Counted from the stretch's first letter, positions 18,135-27,198 are shown. The stretch: 64,000 nt of DNA from Caballeronia sp. dw_19 (GCF_018449515.1 NZ_JAAVUQ010000011.1:62001-126000); one strand, 5' to 3'. Notes: generated by a model not told the origin, from the sequence alone. A program made the numbers and translations.

Positions 18135-19031
18135 ATGACTGACACTGAACCTGGCTGGGACCTCTACCGGACTTTCCTTGGCGTGTTGCGTGAGGGTTCG
18201 CTCTCGGGGGCGGCGCGTGCGCTAGGACTGACGCAGCCTACGGTAGGGCGCCATGTGGATGCACTCGAACTGGCCATGGGCTATGCGCTATTTATCCGTA
18301 CGCAACAGGGCCTTAGCCCTACGCAGGAAGCGCTGGCGCTGAAGCCGTTTGCCGAGGCGCTGGAATCGAATAGTGCGGCGCTGTTGCGTGCCGCGTCGAG
18401 TCAGGGCGTGGGGGTGCGCGGCACCCTCCGTATTACTGCAAGCGACGTCATTAGCGTGGAGGTGCTGCCGCCTATCATCACTGCGCTGCACGCCGCTTAC
18501 CCTGAGCTGGTCATAGAACTGATGCCGTCCAACCGGATTGAAGACCTGTTGCAGCGCGAAGCGGACATAGCAGTGCGGATGCAGAGGCCAAGCCAGGGCG
18601 TGTTGATTGCGCGCCGGATAGGAAATGTCGAGCTTGGCCTTCATGCGCACAAGCGTTATCTGGAACGACGCGGCAAGCCAGCGAATATCGACGAACTGGC
18701 TAACCACGCGCTCATAGGCTTCGACAAGGAAACCGCCTTTATTCGTAGCATGAAGACCCAGCTACCCGAATTGCGCCGGGAGCTGATGGCGTTACGCACC
18801 GACAGCGACCTGGCTTCACTTGCGATGTTACGGGCGGGTTTTGGTATTGGAATGTGTCAGGTGGGGCTTGCTCGCCGCGACCCCGATCTGATTCGTCTTT
18901 TCCCCGAGAAGATATCGCTTCGACTGGATACCTGGCTTGCCATGCATGAAGACCTGCGCGACAACCCTAGTTGTAAGGTCGCGTTTGCAGCCCTGGCTGA
19001 AGGACTGGATCGATACGTTCAGGGAGCCTAG
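18135..19031 (+). CDS. LysR-family transcriptional regulator
   Basis: 298 residues. The winged helix-turn-helix is at about 7-65 (GSLSGAARALGLTQPTVGRHVDAL), and the periplasmic-binding-protein-like effector domain starts near residue 92 (RGTLRITASDVISVEVLPP). It is transcribed away from the epimerase-like gene at 17085-18044, its probable target. The effector is unknown. The start MTDTEPGWDLYRTF gives the family's usual spacing before the HTH; an in-frame ATG 60 nt upstream is possible. The ribosome binding site is weak. Confidence 0.92.
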   Translation: MTDTEPGWDLYRTFLGVLREGSLSGAARALGLTQPTVGRHVDALELAMGYALFIRTQQGLSPTQEALALKPFAEALESNSAALLRAASSQGVGVRGTLRITASDVISVEVLPPIITALHAAYPELVIELMPSNRIEDLLQREADIAVRMQRPSQGVLIARRIGNVELGLHAHKRYLERRGKPANIDELANHALIGFDKETAFIRSMKTQLPELRRELMALRTDSDLASLAMLRAGFGIGMCQVGLARRDPDLIRLFPEKISLRLDTWLAMHEDLRDNPSCKVAFAALAEGLDRYVQGA

Positions 19032-19074
19032 GAAAACGTCATATTCCCTAAGCTGTGAACGTCCCCTAAAACCG

Positions 19075-20526
19075 TCAGCCGATAGTTTCCAACTCACGCT
19101 CTGCTGGCTTGGCGTCGACAGGATGCGGCGCCGCGCAATGTCCACTGGCTGGTGCGCCAAGCGTATTCGAGCGAATGGTGGATTGACCTAACAACCAGCC
19201 GCAATAAGACCAGAACATCAGCATGGTCGATTGCCACATGAAGTCATCGGTCAGGTTCTTGGCGAGCATACCTAGAATCAGCGCAATGCCTGCTCGATAC
19301 AACTGAGGATAAATCAGGCGCACCTTGAAAAACTGATAAGCGAGGCAACCCAAAGCTGCAAGCTGGAGCACCAGCCCAACAATCCCGACCTGAAGCAGCG
19401 TATTGAGAAAGAGGTTGTGCGCATGCGTGCGCACATTACCGTCCAGCTTGAACAGGTCGTCGGGAATAAGGCTTCCGTAAGCCAGCGAGGGTAAGGGTTT
19501 GCCAAAGCCAATGCCTATCCAGGGGTGCTTCGCGACCTGGCTTCCATAGAACGCCCAGATTCTTGGCCGCGCATCCGAACTCATTGCCCGGTTCATGCCG
19601 CTGACAACACGCAGCCGCTCGATCAACGTTGCGGGCCTGGGCTCTGGTGCGCTTTCTATAGTCGTAAGTTGCATATCAGGGGCGCGAGCAACAACCCGCA
19701 GAATGCCCGGCGTTGCGCCGGACACGTGCACGGCGGGAGCGGCCACGCTGCTGACGGCCGAGCCCATTAGCCGGAGCTTGTTGCTGAACCCTACAGCTAC
19801 CAGCGTCACTACAAGCAACGCGCCCAGCGCGGTCCACGCCCGCACACGCTCGCGTGACGAACGGGGCCATAACAACACCACGGCAACCACCGCCAGCGCA
19901 ATCCAGAAGAAGCGGTTCAATGTAGCGCCGCCAATCACCACGCAAAATAGCACGCCCGTCAGGCCGCGTATTTTCGTTTCGGTCTTGGCGGCCATTGTCG
20001 CAAAGAGGGGAATGGCCATTAGCGCCAGCGTGCTGGAATGCCCGACCCGCGCGTAGAAATGCATCAGCCCCGGCTTGGGTGCGCCCGGGTCAAGATAGTG
20101 GAAGTAGACGACGCTCATCACCGCCAGAATCAGGCATGTGGTCCACGCCACGTTTTGTAATCGGCGCTGCTGCTTGAGCGGTGATTGTCCAACGAGCCAG
20201 AAGGCGTAGAACGCCGCTAGCGGATAAGCCACTTCGTCAAGCCATGCATGCAAGGTCGCGCCTGCGTCGATTGACCATGTTGCGGACATCAAGGTCCAAA
20301 GCGACCAGACGCCAAGCGCTATTAGCAAGGAAGATGCAGGGAATGCTCCCTCGCGGGAATTTGTTAGCAAAGACTTAATGGCAAGCCACGAGACAATGGC
20401 TATGAGGACGCCGATCCCAATGTATTTAATGGCTGTCAGATGGTCGAACATCCCCACGAATAACAGCACCGCGCATACAACGGACAGGGCTTCCCCGGCC
20501 CGAGATTGCAATCTCAGGTTAATCAT
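19075..20526 (-). CDS. O-antigen ligase/polymerase-like membrane protein
   Basis: 483 residues with about 11-12 hydrophobic helices and a long periplasmic loop (about residues 260-370). That loop carries the conserved pattern of the WaaL/Wzy_C family: R near SSDARPRIWAFYGS, HPWIGIGFGK, and the H of RTHAHNLFLNTLLQVG. Such proteins join or polymerise glycan repeat units on the periplasmic face of the inner membrane. No other polysaccharide gene adjoins it, so the glycan is unknown. The start MINLRLQ was chosen because the residues before it are not membrane-like; the ribosome binding site is weak. Confidence 0.88.
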   Translation of the reverse strand: MINLRLQSRAGEALSVVCAVLLFVGMFDHLTAIKYIGIGVLIAIVSWLAIKSLLTNSREGAFPASSLLIALGVWSLWTLMSATWSIDAGATLHAWLDEVAYPLAAFYAFWLVGQSPLKQQRRLQNVAWTTCLILAVMSVVYFHYLDPGAPKPGLMHFYARVGHSSTLALMAIPLFATMAAKTETKIRGLTGVLFCVVIGGATLNRFFWIALAVVAVVLLWPRSSRERVRAWTALGALLVVTLVAVGFSNKLRLMGSAVSSVAAPAVHVSGATPGILRVVARAPDMQLTTIESAPEPRPATLIERLRVVSGMNRAMSSDARPRIWAFYGSQVAKHPWIGIGFGKPLPSLAYGSLIPDDLFKLDGNVRTHAHNLFLNTLLQVGIVGLVLQLAALGCLAYQFFKVRLIYPQLYRAGIALILGMLAKNLTDDFMWQSTMLMFWSYCGWLLGQSTIRSNTLGAPASGHCAAPHPVDAKPAERELETIG

Positions 20527-20860
20527 TGCGATTCCGGAGTTTGATAAACGATCTGGTGGCCGCGAATTGTACGATAAGCGCTTATTTGATGGGCTGATTG
20601 TGACGCGGTGTAATTGAATAATGTTGCCGTAAAGACCGACCCTGAGTGCGGAATGGATTTCCTTTTCCGGGTTTAGATTTGGCCCTAACTTTAGCCTTGG
20701 CGCTTGGCGCGGCTGCAACGTCGCAAGGGCGGGTCATGCGCGGGTACTTGACAGCAACGTGCCCCGGCTCGTGCAGCTCATTAGCGCCTGCTCGCTGATA
20801 CGCCTGGTTTTGTGAGCCGAATTCAACGCATTGCGATAATCAGGCCTCGTGGGGGCGCAG
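20527..20860. other. Divergent intergenic region
   Basis: About 330 bp between the glycan ligase-like gene (minus) and the flavin monooxygenase (plus). Only short frames without ribosome binding sites were seen; it presumably holds both promoters. Confidence 0.4.
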
Positions 20861-21997
20861 ATGGAACAGCAAATAGATACGCTCGTGATAGGTGCTGGGC
20901 CTGCGGGCCTCGCGGTTGCTGCGTGCCTGAAGAAGCGGGGTGCATCCTGCATCATTGTGGACCGGGCGTCCGAGGTCGGTTCGAGCTGGCGCCATCACTA
21001 CGACCGGCTGCACCTTCACTCGGACCGGGACCGTTCGGCGCTGCCTTATCTTTCGTTTCCCGCTGGAACGCCACGTTATCCGTCGCGCGAACAGGTGATT
21101 GAGTATCTCGAACTGTATGCGCGGCATTTCGAACTGGTACTGCGCTTCAACGAGGAGGTCAGGACGGTACGGCCACGCAACCCCGGATGGATTGTGACCA
21201 CGACAGCCAGCGTCTATCATTCGCGCCAGGTGGTCGTAGCCACCGGCTACAACGCCGTTCCCTACCTGCCACGATGGCGCGGCCAGGAGCGCTTCGGCGG
21301 CCGCATATTGCACAGCAGCGAGTACCGCAGCGGCGAGTCATTCCGCGGCCAGAGGGTTCTGGTCGTCGGCTTGGGCAACAGTGGTGGAGAGATTGCGATC
21401 GATCTCCACGAACACGGCGCGCGAGTGGCAATGGCGGTGCGCGGGCCGGTGAACATTGTCCCTCGCGAGGTCCTCGGTGTCCCCGTGCTCGCTATCTCTA
21501 TTGCGTTGAACCGCCTTCCTGCCCGATTCGCTGACGCGCTGGCCGCACCACTCGTGCGGCTTACTATCGGAGACATCACCAAGCTGGGTTTCCGCAAACC
21601 CCCAATGGGTCCCTTTGCGCAAATCAAGGCAAGGACACGAATCCCGCTCATCGACGTCGGCACAATCAAACTGGTCCGCGAGGGTCACATCGAGGTACTC
21701 GGAGACATTCGCGAGATAGGCGAGACTGAAGTGATGTTTGAGGACGGGCGTTCGCGGAGCTTTGATGCAATCGTTGCCGCGACGGGATTTCGCCCACAGG
21801 GCGAGGGTTTTCTGAGGCCACAGAGCGATATCCTCGAGGGAAAGCCGTTGCAGCCGCCGAACGGCGGGGAGGAAAAATCCGGGCTGCATTACTGTGGGTT
21901 TATCGTCTCGCCGACCGGTATGTTGCGCGACATCGGAATTGAGGCGCAACGGCTTGCAGACGAAATCACGCGCCTTGAGCAGCGCCCGGCGTCTTGA
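20861..21997 (+). CDS. Flavin-containing monooxygenase-like oxidoreductase
   Basis: 378 residues. The FAD site GAGPAGLAVAACL is near the N-terminus and the second Rossmann motif GLGNSGGEIAIDL in the middle; RHHYDRLHLHSDRDRSALPY and the ATGYNAVPYLP segment match flavin-dependent N-oxygenase/indole-pyruvate monooxygenase (YUCCA-like) proteins. It probably uses NADPH and O2; substrate unknown. The ATG at 20861 is preceded by GGGGG; a GTG 12 nt earlier is an alternative. The following acyl-CoA ligase gene starts 193 nt later on the same strand. Confidence 0.88.
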   Translation: MEQQIDTLVIGAGPAGLAVAACLKKRGASCIIVDRASEVGSSWRHHYDRLHLHSDRDRSALPYLSFPAGTPRYPSREQVIEYLELYARHFELVLRFNEEVRTVRPRNPGWIVTTTASVYHSRQVVVATGYNAVPYLPRWRGQERFGGRILHSSEYRSGESFRGQRVLVVGLGNSGGEIAIDLHEHGARVAMAVRGPVNIVPREVLGVPVLAISIALNRLPARFADALAAPLVRLTIGDITKLGFRKPPMGPFAQIKARTRIPLIDVGTIKLVREGHIEVLGDIREIGETEVMFEDGRSRSFDAIVAATGFRPQGEGFLRPQSDILEGKPLQPPNGGEEKSGLHYCGFIVSPTGMLRDIGIEAQRLADEITRLEQRPAS

Positions 21998-22190
21998 GGA
22001 TTCGAGGCTTCGAGGTTCCGGGTGCAAGCTCGCGCGTCTCGCGAAATGCGGTGGTTTCGGCAATCACAAGCGTAATCACCGCTACTACGATCTATCGCGC
22101 GTAATATCGAGTGCCAAGGGGCAGGGGCGAACTTCGCCGTCCGAACAGTCCTGCGAAAAACCGAAGGCCGAACGGGATAAGGGAGATGCG

Positions 22191-23834
22191 ATGAGCAACG
22201 ACATGTACGAAGAGGGATTGAACAAGACCGCAGCCAACTTCGCGGCGCTGACACCTTTGACCTTCATCGAACGCGCGGCGTCGGTGTATCCAACCATGCC
22301 CGCCATTTCGCACGGTGCGGTGCGACGTGACTGGGCGCAGACCTATGCGCGCACGCGGCGTCTAGCCTCCGCGCTGAACGCCAGAGGTATCGGTGTCGGC
22401 GATACGGTCGCCGCGATGCTGCCGAATATTCCCGAGATGATAGAAGCTCATTTCGGTATCCCGATGATTGGCGCAGTCCTCAATACGCTCAACACCCGAC
22501 TCGATGCAAACACGCTCGCGTTCATGCTGAATCATGGCGAAGCGAAAGTGGTGCTGGTCGACCGCGAATTCTCCGCCGTGATGCGCGAGGCGATCGCGAA
22601 TGCAGACCGGCCGATTCTCGTCATCGATGTCGACGATTCCGAATATACGGGACCTGGCGAGCTTATCGGTGAACTCGATTATGAAGCGCTGCTGGCAAGC
22701 GGCGATCCTGCATTCGAGTGGGCACCTCCATCCGATGAGTGGAATGCGATCTGCCTGAACTACACCTCGGGGACAACAGGACATCCTAAGGGCGTGGTCT
22801 ATCACCATCGCGGGGCGTACACCAACGCAGTCAGCAACATACTGGAATGGGATATGCCAAAGCACGCGGTGTACCTGTGGACGCTGCCGATGTTCCATTG
22901 CAACGGCTGGTGCTTTCCCTGGACCGTGGCCGCGCGGGCGGGCGTCAACGTATGCTTGCGCAAGGTCGATGCGAAAACGATCTTCGATCTGATTCGCCGC
23001 GAGCGAGTGACGCACTATTGCGGCGCGCCGATCGTACAGAACCTGCTGGTCAATGCCCCCGACGAGATGAAAACCGGGATAACGCACCGTGTTCACGCCA
23101 TGGTCGCCGGCGCGGCGCCGCCTGCGGCAATGATCGAAGGAATGGAGCGGCTCGGCTTCGAGCTGACGCATGTGTACGGCTTGACGGAGGTTTATGGCCC
23201 GGCGACGGTCTGTGCGCAGCAAGCTCAATGGAGCACGCTCGACATAAGTGAACGCGCGCGCCTGGATGCGCGGCAGGGCGTGCGCTATCACTTGCAGGAT
23301 GCCGTGACGGTACGCGATCCTCTGACGATGCAGGAGGTGCCGGCGGATGGAGAGACAATCGGCGAGATCATGTTTCGCGGCAACATCATGATGAAGGGCT
23401 ACCTGAAGAACCCGGCCGCCACGCAGGAAGCGCTTGGCGGCGGCTGGTTTCATACCGGAGACCTGGCGGTCGCTGATCCGGACGGCTATGTCCGGATCAA
23501 GGATCGCAGCAAGGACATCATCATTTCGGGCGGCGAGAATATTTCAAGCATCGAAATTGAAGATGTGCTGTATCGCCATCCAGCGGTACTTGCGGTCGCC
23601 GTGGTTGCGAAGCCGGACCTTCGTTGGGGTGAGACGCCTTGCGCTTTCGTCGAGTTAAAGGCGGGCGCAACGGCAAGCGCCGCCGAATTAGTCGCGCATT
23701 GCAGGGCCCATCTTGCCAGTTTCAAGGTACCGCGCGCGGTGGAGTTCTGCGAGTTGCCGAAGACATCGACCGGCAAGATACAGAAGTTCGAGCTGCGTAA
23801 GCGCGCCGGATCGGTCGCGGCCATCGACGTATGA
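22191..23834 (+). CDS. Acyl-CoA synthetase (AMP-forming)
   Basis: 547 residues of the adenylate-forming ligase family, resembling medium-chain acyl-CoA ligases of the AlkK type. The phosphate loop TSGTTGHPKG is at 192-201, followed by YGLTEVYGP and the hinge/GWFHTGD block, and K in SKTSTGKIQK-like PKTSTGKIQK near the C-terminus. It activates a carboxylic acid with ATP and CoA. GGGAG lies 6-7 nt before the chosen ATG; upstream in-frame sequence has no family match. It overlaps or abuts the next gene, an enoyl-CoA hydratase relative, suggesting a common acyl-CoA pathway. Confidence 0.93.
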   Translation: MSNDMYEEGLNKTAANFAALTPLTFIERAASVYPTMPAISHGAVRRDWAQTYARTRRLASALNARGIGVGDTVAAMLPNIPEMIEAHFGIPMIGAVLNTLNTRLDANTLAFMLNHGEAKVVLVDREFSAVMREAIANADRPILVIDVDDSEYTGPGELIGELDYEALLASGDPAFEWAPPSDEWNAICLNYTSGTTGHPKGVVYHHRGAYTNAVSNILEWDMPKHAVYLWTLPMFHCNGWCFPWTVAARAGVNVCLRKVDAKTIFDLIRRERVTHYCGAPIVQNLLVNAPDEMKTGITHRVHAMVAGAAPPAAMIEGMERLGFELTHVYGLTEVYGPATVCAQQAQWSTLDISERARLDARQGVRYHLQDAVTVRDPLTMQEVPADGETIGEIMFRGNIMMKGYLKNPAATQEALGGGWFHTGDLAVADPDGYVRIKDRSKDIIISGGENISSIEIEDVLYRHPAVLAVAVVAKPDLRWGETPCAFVELKAGATASAAELVAHCRAHLASFKVPRAVEFCELPKTSTGKIQKFELRKRAGSVAAIDV

Positions 23835-23845
23835 CGGAGGCGAAC

Positions 23846-24649
23846 ATGAACGAAAGCGTAAATCCAGACCCGCAGGTGGTAATCGAACAGGATATCTACG
23901 GGGTGCCCGGCGCAGTGCGGATAACGCTGAACCGGCCCGAATCATTTAATGCGTTATCCGAAGCATTGATCGACGCGCTGCAGAGAAGTCTGGATGAAGT
24001 GGCTGCATCAGATGCGCGCGTCGTCGTGCTTGCGGGCGCGGGGCGAGCGTTTTGCGCGGGCCACGATCTGAAAGAGATGCGCGCCAAACCGTCGTTCGAG
24101 TATTACCAGGCTCTGTTTGCTCGATGCTCGCAGATGATGTTGACCATCCAGCGCATGCCGCAGCCCGTGATCGCACGCGTGCACGGAGTCGCGACCGCGG
24201 CGGGCTGCCAACTGGTCGCGATGTGCGATCTGGCGGTAGCCGCAAGCACTGCTCGCTTCGCCGTGTCGGGGGTTAATCTGGGATTGTTCTGCTCGACGCC
24301 CAGTGTGGCGCTGTCGCGTAATCTGTCTCGCAAGGCCGCATTCGAAATGCTTGTGACCGGCGACTATATCGATGCACAAACCGCGTGTGAGCGCGGACTT
24401 GTGAATCGAGTCGCCACGCCCGAGCGGCTGGACGATGCAGTTCATGCACTCGTGGTAAGTATCAGCGAGAAGCCGCGTGTAGCGATCGCCGCTGGCAAAA
24501 GTCTTTTCTACCGGCAACTGGAGGCAGGCATCGATACGGCGTACCAACTGGCCGGAGACACGATGGCGCGAAACATGCTCGACGACGCAGCGCTTGAGGG
24601 AACGGAGGCGTTCATTCAGAAACGCACGCCGCGGTGGCGCGAAACGTAA
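23846..24649 (+). CDS. Enoyl-CoA hydratase/isomerase-family protein, ECHDC3-like
   Basis: 267 residues of the crotonase fold. The first oxyanion segment AFCAGHDLKEM and the second GVATAAGCQLVAMCDLAVA are clear, but Gln replaces the usual first catalytic Glu (GCQL instead of GCEL) and the second Glu is also missing in SGVNLGLFCSTPSVAL. The same features mark the ECHDC3 subgroup, whose reaction is not settled. So it binds an acyl-CoA but may not hydrate an enoyl bond. GGAGG lies 5 nt before ATG 23846; an ATG at 23831 overlapping the acyl-CoA ligase stop is an alternative (272 residues). Confidence 0.9.
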   Translation: MNESVNPDPQVVIEQDIYGVPGAVRITLNRPESFNALSEALIDALQRSLDEVAASDARVVVLAGAGRAFCAGHDLKEMRAKPSFEYYQALFARCSQMMLTIQRMPQPVIARVHGVATAAGCQLVAMCDLAVAASTARFAVSGVNLGLFCSTPSVALSRNLSRKAAFEMLVTGDYIDAQTACERGLVNRVATPERLDDAVHALVVSISEKPRVAIAAGKSLFYRQLEAGIDTAYQLAGDTMARNMLDDAALEGTEAFIQKRTPRWRET

Positions 24650-25122
24650 GGTGGCGAACGCAGTTGTTCACGCGTTGGTCTTAATGTCGCGCAAGCTTAA
24701 CTGAAAGCGGAAGAGCCAACGCACAGCCCAACTAATGACCACTGCTGGGAAATGGTGATCGTCATAGAGCGATTTCGTCAGTGTGCCAATTTACGCCACC
24801 GATCCTGCAACTTGACAATGGCAGTTAGCGACATATTTTGCGAATGGATTTAGCGGGGCGTCTCGTTCAGAATTGCGTAGCCCATGTACCCGCCGAGACC
24901 CAAAAATTGCGACGTGTGTCCAGACTGCAGGAGCAGGCTACTGTGCCGAATACATACGGTCGTTACGGCGGTTGGAGGCTACGCTGTCGAGCATTAAATG
25001 CCACAAGCTCAATAAAACATCGCGTCACTCGGTTCCCGGTGGGCCGGGCGCTTCGCTGCCCCACCGGGAAACTGACGGCAGTGCTCAGGTCGTCGACTCA
25101 GCGACCGTCGCGGCCTTCTCTG
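24650..25122. other. Intergenic region between convergent genes
   Basis: 470 bp without a recognisable gene. A plus-strand frame from 24838 runs into the antisense of the H-NS gene and is rejected. It contains the H-NS terminator (25033-25070). Confidence 0.5.
25033..25070 (-). terminator. Hairpin downstream of the H-NS-like gene
   Basis: TTCCCGGTGGG at 25033 pairs perfectly over 11 bp with CCCACCGGGAA at 25060, loop 16 nt, 53 nt past the stop codon. On the minus strand a TTTTATT stretch follows some 10-15 nt after it. Confidence 0.6.
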
Positions 25123-25764
25123 TCACTTCCTTCTTGCCGGGGACTTCGGTCTAACAGCTTTGTTTGCAGTACTCGTCTTCGTCGCGACGGCGTCAGCAAT
25201 CAAAAACTTCGTCCGGTCTTTTGCTGCCGCAAGCCACGCGGGCGCCGGACCACGCCCACTCCATGTTGCGCCGGTCTTGGGATCAAGATATTTCGCGGGT
25301 TGCGGACCTTTGCGCTGTCCCTTATGAGCACGAGCGCCGGCAACATCCGCTGCTTTCCCGGGTGCAGTCTTCGCTTTACCCGCAGCACCGACGCTCGCTG
25401 CATGAGCAGCATCAGTACCACTTGAAATCAAAAACCTGGTGCGGTCCTTGACGTTGGCAATCCAGGCCGGGGCGCGGCCATGGCCAGTCCATGTCGCGCC
25501 TGTTTTGGCGTGACGATATTTCGGTAGAGCCCCGTTCTTTAGAGTGCCGGCAACCTTCGCCTGGACGTTCGAAGCACTGCCGTTGGCTGCTTTCGCTTCT
25601 CGTCTTGCCTTTGCTTTCGCCTCGATGTCCGCAGTAGTCAAGCCGTGCGTGAGCATAATTTTTCGGATTTGGTCGACCGCTGCTTGCGCCTTTTTTGCAA
25701 TCAATGCATCGGCCTGCGCCTGCAGTTTTTTCATCTTTTCATGAAGTTGTTCGAGCGTTGGCAT
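25123..25764 (-). CDS. H-NS-family nucleoid protein with two DNA-binding modules
   Basis: 213 residues. A predicted coiled-coil oligomerisation part (about 1-60, many Lys/Ala/Gln) is followed by two copies of the H-NS C-terminal module: KYRHAKTGATWTGHGRAPAWI and, after an Ala/Gly/Lys-rich linker, KYLDPKTGATWSGRGPAPAWL, each trailed by KDRTKFLI-type sequence. Usual family members have one copy and about 100 residues. Such proteins bind curved AT-rich DNA and silence transferred genes. It is next to the AT-richer, gene-poor stretch 25.8-27.3 kb. GGAGG lies 6 nt before the ATG. Confidence 0.93.
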   Translation of the reverse strand: MPTLEQLHEKMKKLQAQADALIAKKAQAAVDQIRKIMLTHGLTTADIEAKAKARREAKAANGSASNVQAKVAGTLKNGALPKYRHAKTGATWTGHGRAPAWIANVKDRTRFLISSGTDAAHAASVGAAGKAKTAPGKAADVAGARAHKGQRKGPQPAKYLDPKTGATWSGRGPAPAWLAAAKDRTKFLIADAVATKTSTANKAVRPKSPARRK

Positions 25765-25841
25765 GTTGGCCTCCGTTAATGGACGTGGCCGCACTATGCC
25801 ATGAGCGTTAAAACTGTGAAAGCGCTGATAGCGTCTTCGTG

Positions 25842-26072
25842 CTATTCAGCGTCCGGGACGAAGAGCATGGAAATATAGAGAATCGTCGAAACGACTATGA
25901 TTCCAACACCGACAAAGACCTTCGTCCTGTTGAATTCAAGCCCGCCATCTATCGCGACTCCGATGCCGACTACCGAGGATAACGTACCAATGGCAGCGAG
26001 AGCGATGTGTACTTTGCTGAGCAATAATTTTCGGCGCGGCGGCTTATCCGGGTTAGAAGACTTCGGTTCCAT
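25842..26072 (-). CDS. Small membrane protein, unknown
   Basis: 76 residues: a charged N-terminus (PRRKLLLSK) and two hydrophobic helices (about 24-44 and 52-72) with a short acidic tail, so a small inner-membrane protein. No family recognised. The start MEPKSSNP follows GAGG at 9 nt; MRIYQMEP 15 nt upstream is an alternative. The preceding 56-residue frame overlaps its start by 20 nt, so the two may be coupled. Confidence 0.55.
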   Translation of the reverse strand: MEPKSSNPDKPPRRKLLLSKVHIALAAIGTLSSVVGIGVAIDGGLEFNRTKVFVGVGIIVVSTILYISMLFVPDAE

Positions 26073-26223
26073 TTGATATATCCTCATCGTGCGTTTGTGA
26101 GCACGGGCGCTCCCCCGGATGCTCAGTGAGTCGACCCTCGACGGACATCTCGACCTTCCAAACCCCGTAGTCGATTTGCCGCTGGCATACAACCATCGAG
26201 GGGCCGCCATACTTTTCCCGCAT
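26053..26223 (-). CDS. Small ORF, 56 residues, unknown
   Basis: An open frame from ATG 26223 (MREKYGGPSMVVCQRQIDYG) to TAA 26053. Third codon positions are mostly G or C over its first 35 codons and the composition is protein-like (VWKVEMSVEGRL), unlike the other frames here. It starts 2 nt after the ancestral stop of the decayed DUF1214 gene and overlaps the following membrane-protein gene by 20 nt. No family recognised and no good ribosome binding site, so it is uncertain. Confidence 0.35.
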   Translation of the reverse strand: MREKYGGPSMVVCQRQIDYGVWKVEMSVEGRLTEHPGERPCSQTHDEDISNGTEVF

Positions 26224-26225
26224 GC

Positions 26226-26425
26226 TCAAACTGGCTCAATGTCGGCGGACCGTCATGTCTCGTTGAGGCGTGGTTTGTCCGAGCTGTATAGCAGGACCCT
26301 CCCGAACCACCTCTTGCTCGCCGCAGTGTACATCCAGTTTGCATCATGTCCTGCTGTGCCGTTGGAGTGAAGTACACATCGATCGAACCGTCCGTGTTCT
26401 TCACAACAGTAAGTTCGCGGACCAT
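26226..26425 (-). pseudogene. Remnant of a DUF1214/DUF1254-family C-terminus
   Basis: On the minus strand NTDGSIDVYF is followed, one frame over, by GHDANWMYTAASKRWF, then GRVLLYSSDKPRLNET, a TGA, and RSADIEPV before the final TGA. This matches the end of DUF1214 proteins (NADGSxDIYFGP...GKEANWxxTxxGKxWF...LRLY...TWRPGxIEPV). So there is one frameshift after VYF and the conserved Trp codon has become TGA. Only the last 65 or so residues remain; upstream sequence shows no further match. The intact family is of unknown enzymatic function. Confidence 0.7.
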
Positions 26426-26732
26426 CCAGGGTACGACTTCGCTTTAGGAGAACGCGGGAATCTCATGCTCCGCATAGTCAGTCTTATTTTTTGGCAGCGC
26501 CATGACCATACTCTTGGCTTCATGACTATAGGGAGACGTATTTTCACTTTGCGGGACAGCACCTCCGGCGATGAAATAGCGAAGCCATCTCGGTCCTACC
26601 TGATCAATGTAATCCGCAAAACATTGACTGGGTGGGATCGGAAACTACTTAGTTTGCCGAATCCGAGTTGTGACGAAAATCATAATGCCTCGGTCTACTG
26701 CCGAATAAATTCGTGAGGAAATGCTTGGACGC

Positions 26733-26746
26733 TTGATCCAAGTCAA
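26733..26746. promoter_or_regulatory. FNR/ANR-like box
   Basis: TTGATCCAAGTCAA matches TTGAT-N4-ATCAA in 9 of 10 defined positions. On the minus strand TTTATT (26709-26704) lies at about the right distance for a -10, which would point toward the decayed DUF1214 gene. On the plus strand only GATAGT (26764) is available, about 5 nt too close. So its present target is unclear. Confidence 0.5.
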
Positions 26747-26751
26747 GGTGC

Positions 26752-26765
26752 TCCCGGGCCCGGGA
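26752..26765. repeat. Perfect 14-bp palindrome
   Basis: TCCCGGGCCCGGGA, without spacer, lies 6 bp from the FNR-like box. It could be a protein site or chance in GC-rich DNA. Confidence 0.5.
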
Positions 26766-26992
26766 TAGTTCGGAAATTTTCGTCCCGTTGCTAACGACTC
26801 ATTCGCCCGATGCTAAGGAGAATAGACGAGACTTTTTATTATCCAATTTCGCCGAACGGGACGGAATATCAGGAGACTCCTTCCCTCAAAGTGGGGCTTG
26901 TACAGGTGGATGCTCTTTTAAACAAGGTCTGCGGCTTAAGTGGTGTCGTGTCCGATTTGTGTCATGGCGCATGGCCGGTAAGCCGAATAAGC

Positions 26993-27014
26993 ACTGAGTA
27001 GTTTCCGAGGCTGG
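26993..27014 (+). repeat. Copy A of a shared intergenic motif
   Basis: ACTGAGTAGTTTCCGAGGCT, shared with 32821 and 43069 (core TGAGTA-K-TTTCCGAG-S-CT). It lies about 275 bp before the aldehyde dehydrogenase start. Confidence 0.6.
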
Positions 27015-27101
27015 TTTTAGTGTGGACACAGTCTATGATGGGGCATCAACTCAAAGGTCAACGTCAGATACCGTTTTGTTGAAGCGGGTTCTGCGGGCAC
27101 G

Positions 27102-27158
27102 CAATGCGCATGCGCGGCTTCAGTCAATGCGCATGCGCGGCTTCAGTATGCGTGGCTT
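27102..27158 (+). repeat. Tandem 23-bp repeat, about 2.5 copies
   Basis: CAATGCGCATGCGCGGCTT plus CAGT is repeated exactly at 27102 and 27125, with a partial third copy from 27148 (ATGCGTGGCTT). Each unit contains the palindrome TGCGCATGCGC. Non-coding. Confidence 0.85.
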
Positions 27159-27198
27159 AACTAAGCTGAAATTTAACGTTTCCAAAGTTACTAGTCAG

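Noticed and set aside
22362-23453. 363-codon frame antisense to the acyl-CoA ligase
   Set aside because: No domain; the sense frame is a clear ligase.
24838-25425. 195-codon plus-strand frame
   Set aside because: Runs antisense through the H-NS-like gene; Ser/Arg-rich, no family.
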